Of a stretch of 64,000 bases of DNA, positions 62,386-64,000 are shown piece after piece. The stretch's first letter is position 1. Each line of letters starts with the position of its first letter. The notes beneath the pieces are model-generated. The model was not told the origin of the DNA, searched no databases, and saw only the letters and a list, made by a program, of their open reading frames with translations. The stretch spans positions 4,245,501 to 4,309,500 of the forward strand of contig NC_019684.1 in NCBI RefSeq assembly GCF_000316645.1. The letters run 5' to 3'. This stretch comes from Nostoc sp. PCC 7524. Its GTDB lineage: Bacteria > Cyanobacteriota > Cyanobacteriia > Cyanobacteriales > Nostocaceae. Made by a program: the position numbers and the translations under genes.

Positions 62386-64000
62386 TTACTCCATGTACTG
62401 TTCTTTTAACATTCCCATTAATTTCCGCTTACGTCCGTGAACTTCCATCAACCGTTCTCGATAACTTACCCAATCTGCTTGTCGCCCAGATGCTATATAG
62501 GCGGTGCGTGCTTGTTCTAACCATTCAATAGCTTCACTATAATATTCAGCTTTACCCTCATCCATAATTCTTTCGGCGCGGCGGCTGGCGTTGACAATCA
62601 CCCAGTCAGGATTGTGAGCAATAGCAGCTTTCATAACACGGTGAATTAAGGGTGCATGATAATGACTCAGTTCGCTCACAGTCGTAATAGCATCATCAAT
62701 TAGCCCTTCATGTAAAAATATATCCACCTTGGCTGATTGTATGCTCCAATTGTCAGAGGTACGGATTATTCTTAATAAGTCTGGTTTGATCCTCTCCCAA
62801 TCTTCCCCAGCTAATTCTGCTATTTTTTGATAATCAACAAAGTGGGGCTTGACTTCAAAAGCTGCTTTAAGTGCTAACAAAGCAGCTTCATGATTACCCA
62901 ATTCTAGGGCTAAATCACTTGTCCAAATTCCTAATTCGTACTGACAATTACCCCATAACCTAAAACCAGTTTGAGCAATTTCCAAAGCTTGGGGTAATGA
63001 ACCTTGTTCAGCCAAGGTTTTGCCTAAAGCGAAAGCTTCTTCCATCGAACTCATCTCAGTTTGGGCAGCTGTAACCGCATCTTCTACCCTACCTAAACGT
63101 CCTAGCATGGTGAGATATGCTTGAGTTTGTCCTTCTGCCTGGGCTAAATACAGGTATTCTTGGTAACGTTCCTGACGTTCCAGAATTTTCAGGCGAATTA
63201 GGGCTAAATCATCAGCATAATCGGGGATGTCTTGCGCCCAAACACCTTTTTCACTGATATACCCCTGGAGAACTCGCACCAGTTGCGGATCATCCCAGCC
63301 TTGGCGTAAAGCTTCTAAAGCCATACTAAATTCAGTATTCCATTCGTCTTGCCAAACTTCCAAATTCACTTGAATATCAACTTTTTCTTCTGCGGTGAGT
63401 TCGGCTGAGAGAATCACCTCACACCAAGCAATGTTTAATTCCCAGGCGATTTCATCGTTATCAGCACCGTATTCTAATACCTCGTCCCAATTTTCTGCAC
63501 AGGTAGAGGTAATGGCTTCGAGAATAGCGATCGCATTATCACTTTCTCCGCTTTCACTAAATTCTAAAGCCGCTTGTACTAAACTAAATAACTGTTCTGT
63601 CAGGGGATCTTCTTCATATCCCTCCTCAAAGTAATCCACCGCATCCCGGAGAATTTGCTTAATTTGTCCCCGAAAAACAGCCAAATTCACGGTAATTTGT
63701 CGTCCAGTTTTAGCCGATAGAGGTTTAGATGCAGGGTTAGTCATCCAACTGACGTGCTGATCGATAATATCCACCAGTTGGGGTTGTTCTGCGACTAATT
63801 CCTTTACCAGCCTTTGAGTCTGGACATGATCAAGACGATTTAATAAATGTTCTAAAGTAGGACGCTGTTCAATGATCTCTGGTTGACGGGTAAATACCAA
63901 GATCGTTGCCACAATATGTTTACACCAACCCTCGAAACTGTAAGCACAATTACAGTTTGCCGCAGCTATACCTTGATCATCAAAATCCAAACAAACATGA
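62386..64000 (-). CDS. SWIM zinc-finger protein, 5' end outside window
   Basis: The frame runs off the right edge of the window; the upstream codons (HVCLDFDDQG) continue the SWIM beta-hairpin, so a TTG at 63990 is not the true start. The SWIM motif is CNCAYSFEGWCKH. The long C-terminal part is helical with TPR-like units (ERYQEYLYLAQAEGQTQAYL, ALALGKTL-type helices) up to the end MLKEQYME. Such SWIM proteins often go with SNF2 helicases. This gene lies about 23 kb from the SNF2 gene, so its partner, if any, may lie beyond the window. Confidence 0.85.
   Translation of the reverse strand, partial: HVCLDFDDQGIAAANCNCAYSFEGWCKHIVATILVFTRQPEIIEQRPTLEHLLNRLDHVQTQRLVKELVAEQPQLVDIIDQHVSWMTNPASKPLSAKTGRQITVNLAVFRGQIKQILRDAVDYFEEGYEEDPLTEQLFSLVQAALEFSESGESDNAIAILEAITSTCAENWDEVLEYGADNDEIAWELNIAWCEVILSAELTAEEKVDIQVNLEVWQDEWNTEFSMALEALRQGWDDPQLVRVLQGYISEKGVWAQDIPDYADDLALIRLKILERQERYQEYLYLAQAEGQTQAYLTMLGRLGRVEDAVTAAQTEMSSMEEAFALGKTLAEQGSLPQALEIAQTGFRLWGNCQYELGIWTSDLALELGNHEAALLALKAAFEVKPHFVDYQKIAELAGEDWERIKPDLLRIIRTSDNWSIQSAKVDIFLHEGLIDDAITTVSELSHYHAPLIHRVMKAAIAHNPDWVIVNASRRAERIMDEGKAEYYSEAIEWLEQARTAYIASGRQADWVSYRERLMEVHGRKRKLMGMLKEQYME

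Noticed and set aside
1..64000. tRNA, rRNA, riboswitch or prophage genes
   Set aside because: I looked in the intergenic regions and saw no cloverleaf, known riboswitch core or phage structural gene. A tRNAscan-SE and Infernal run would be decisive.

Overview
The window looks like chromosomal DNA of a filamentous, heterocyst-forming cyanobacterium of the Nostoc/Anabaena group. The evidence is the psbD-psbC operon next to ycf4, a PCP_red-domain protein, cyanobacterial families (DUF3146, DUF1400, folate-biopterin transporter, carotenoid oxygenase), very frequent GCGATCGC (HIP1) octamers, and many arrays of 7-bp tandem repeats (STRR type) between genes, which are characteristic of Nostocales. 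I see no prophage, no CRISPR array, no rRNA or tRNA gene and no intact transposase.

Layout. 1-6.6 kb: 3' part of an Rpn/PD-(D/E)XK nuclease gene, yebC, an orphan sugar-binding lipoprotein, a TPR protein and a secreted fasciclin protein. 7.4-16.9 kb: a GST, a HerA-type ATPase, a group 2 sigma factor, rpiA, a glutamine amidotransferase-like protein, an AMIN/serine-hydrolase protein, a very Met/Cys-rich copper-storage-like protein and a CBS protein with a HEPN-like C-terminus. 17.1-26.4 kb: a divergent surface-glycan cluster (GT4, PIG-L deacetylase and membrane-anchored propeller leftward; GT4, exostosin-like GT and GT4 rightward) surrounded by MITE-like repeats. 26.7-34.2 kb, all leftward: glutamate dehydrogenase, carotenoid oxygenase, folate/biopterin transporter, a FabF-like ketosynthase, a cyclophilin lipoprotein and ycf4. 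34.8-37.7 kb: psbD, psbC and the PCP_red protein. 37.8-42 kb: a SWIM protein and an SNF2 helicase. 42-47.4 kb: GNAT, pnp, DUF3146, a Fur-family regulator, a conserved hypothetical and an FHA protein. 47.6-53.8 kb: a copper P-type ATPase, two small membrane proteins, a CPBP protease and a coiled-coil membrane protein. 54.2-64 kb: a WD40 protein, a Tat-exported PhoD phosphatase, a DUF1400 protein, ftsH, a small membrane protein, an AI-2E family permease and a partial SWIM protein.

Most genes are housekeeping or photosynthetic. The coherent neighbourhoods are the photosystem II block with ycf4 on the opposite strand, the glycan cluster, and the SNF2-SWIM pair. The most unusual material is a CBS-HEPN fusion, MITE-like shells carrying heptad arrays of variable length, non-coding-type repeat sequence built in frame into the copper ATPase, and several perfect palindromes upstream of genes. 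All names come from motifs I recognise by eye; no database search was possible.
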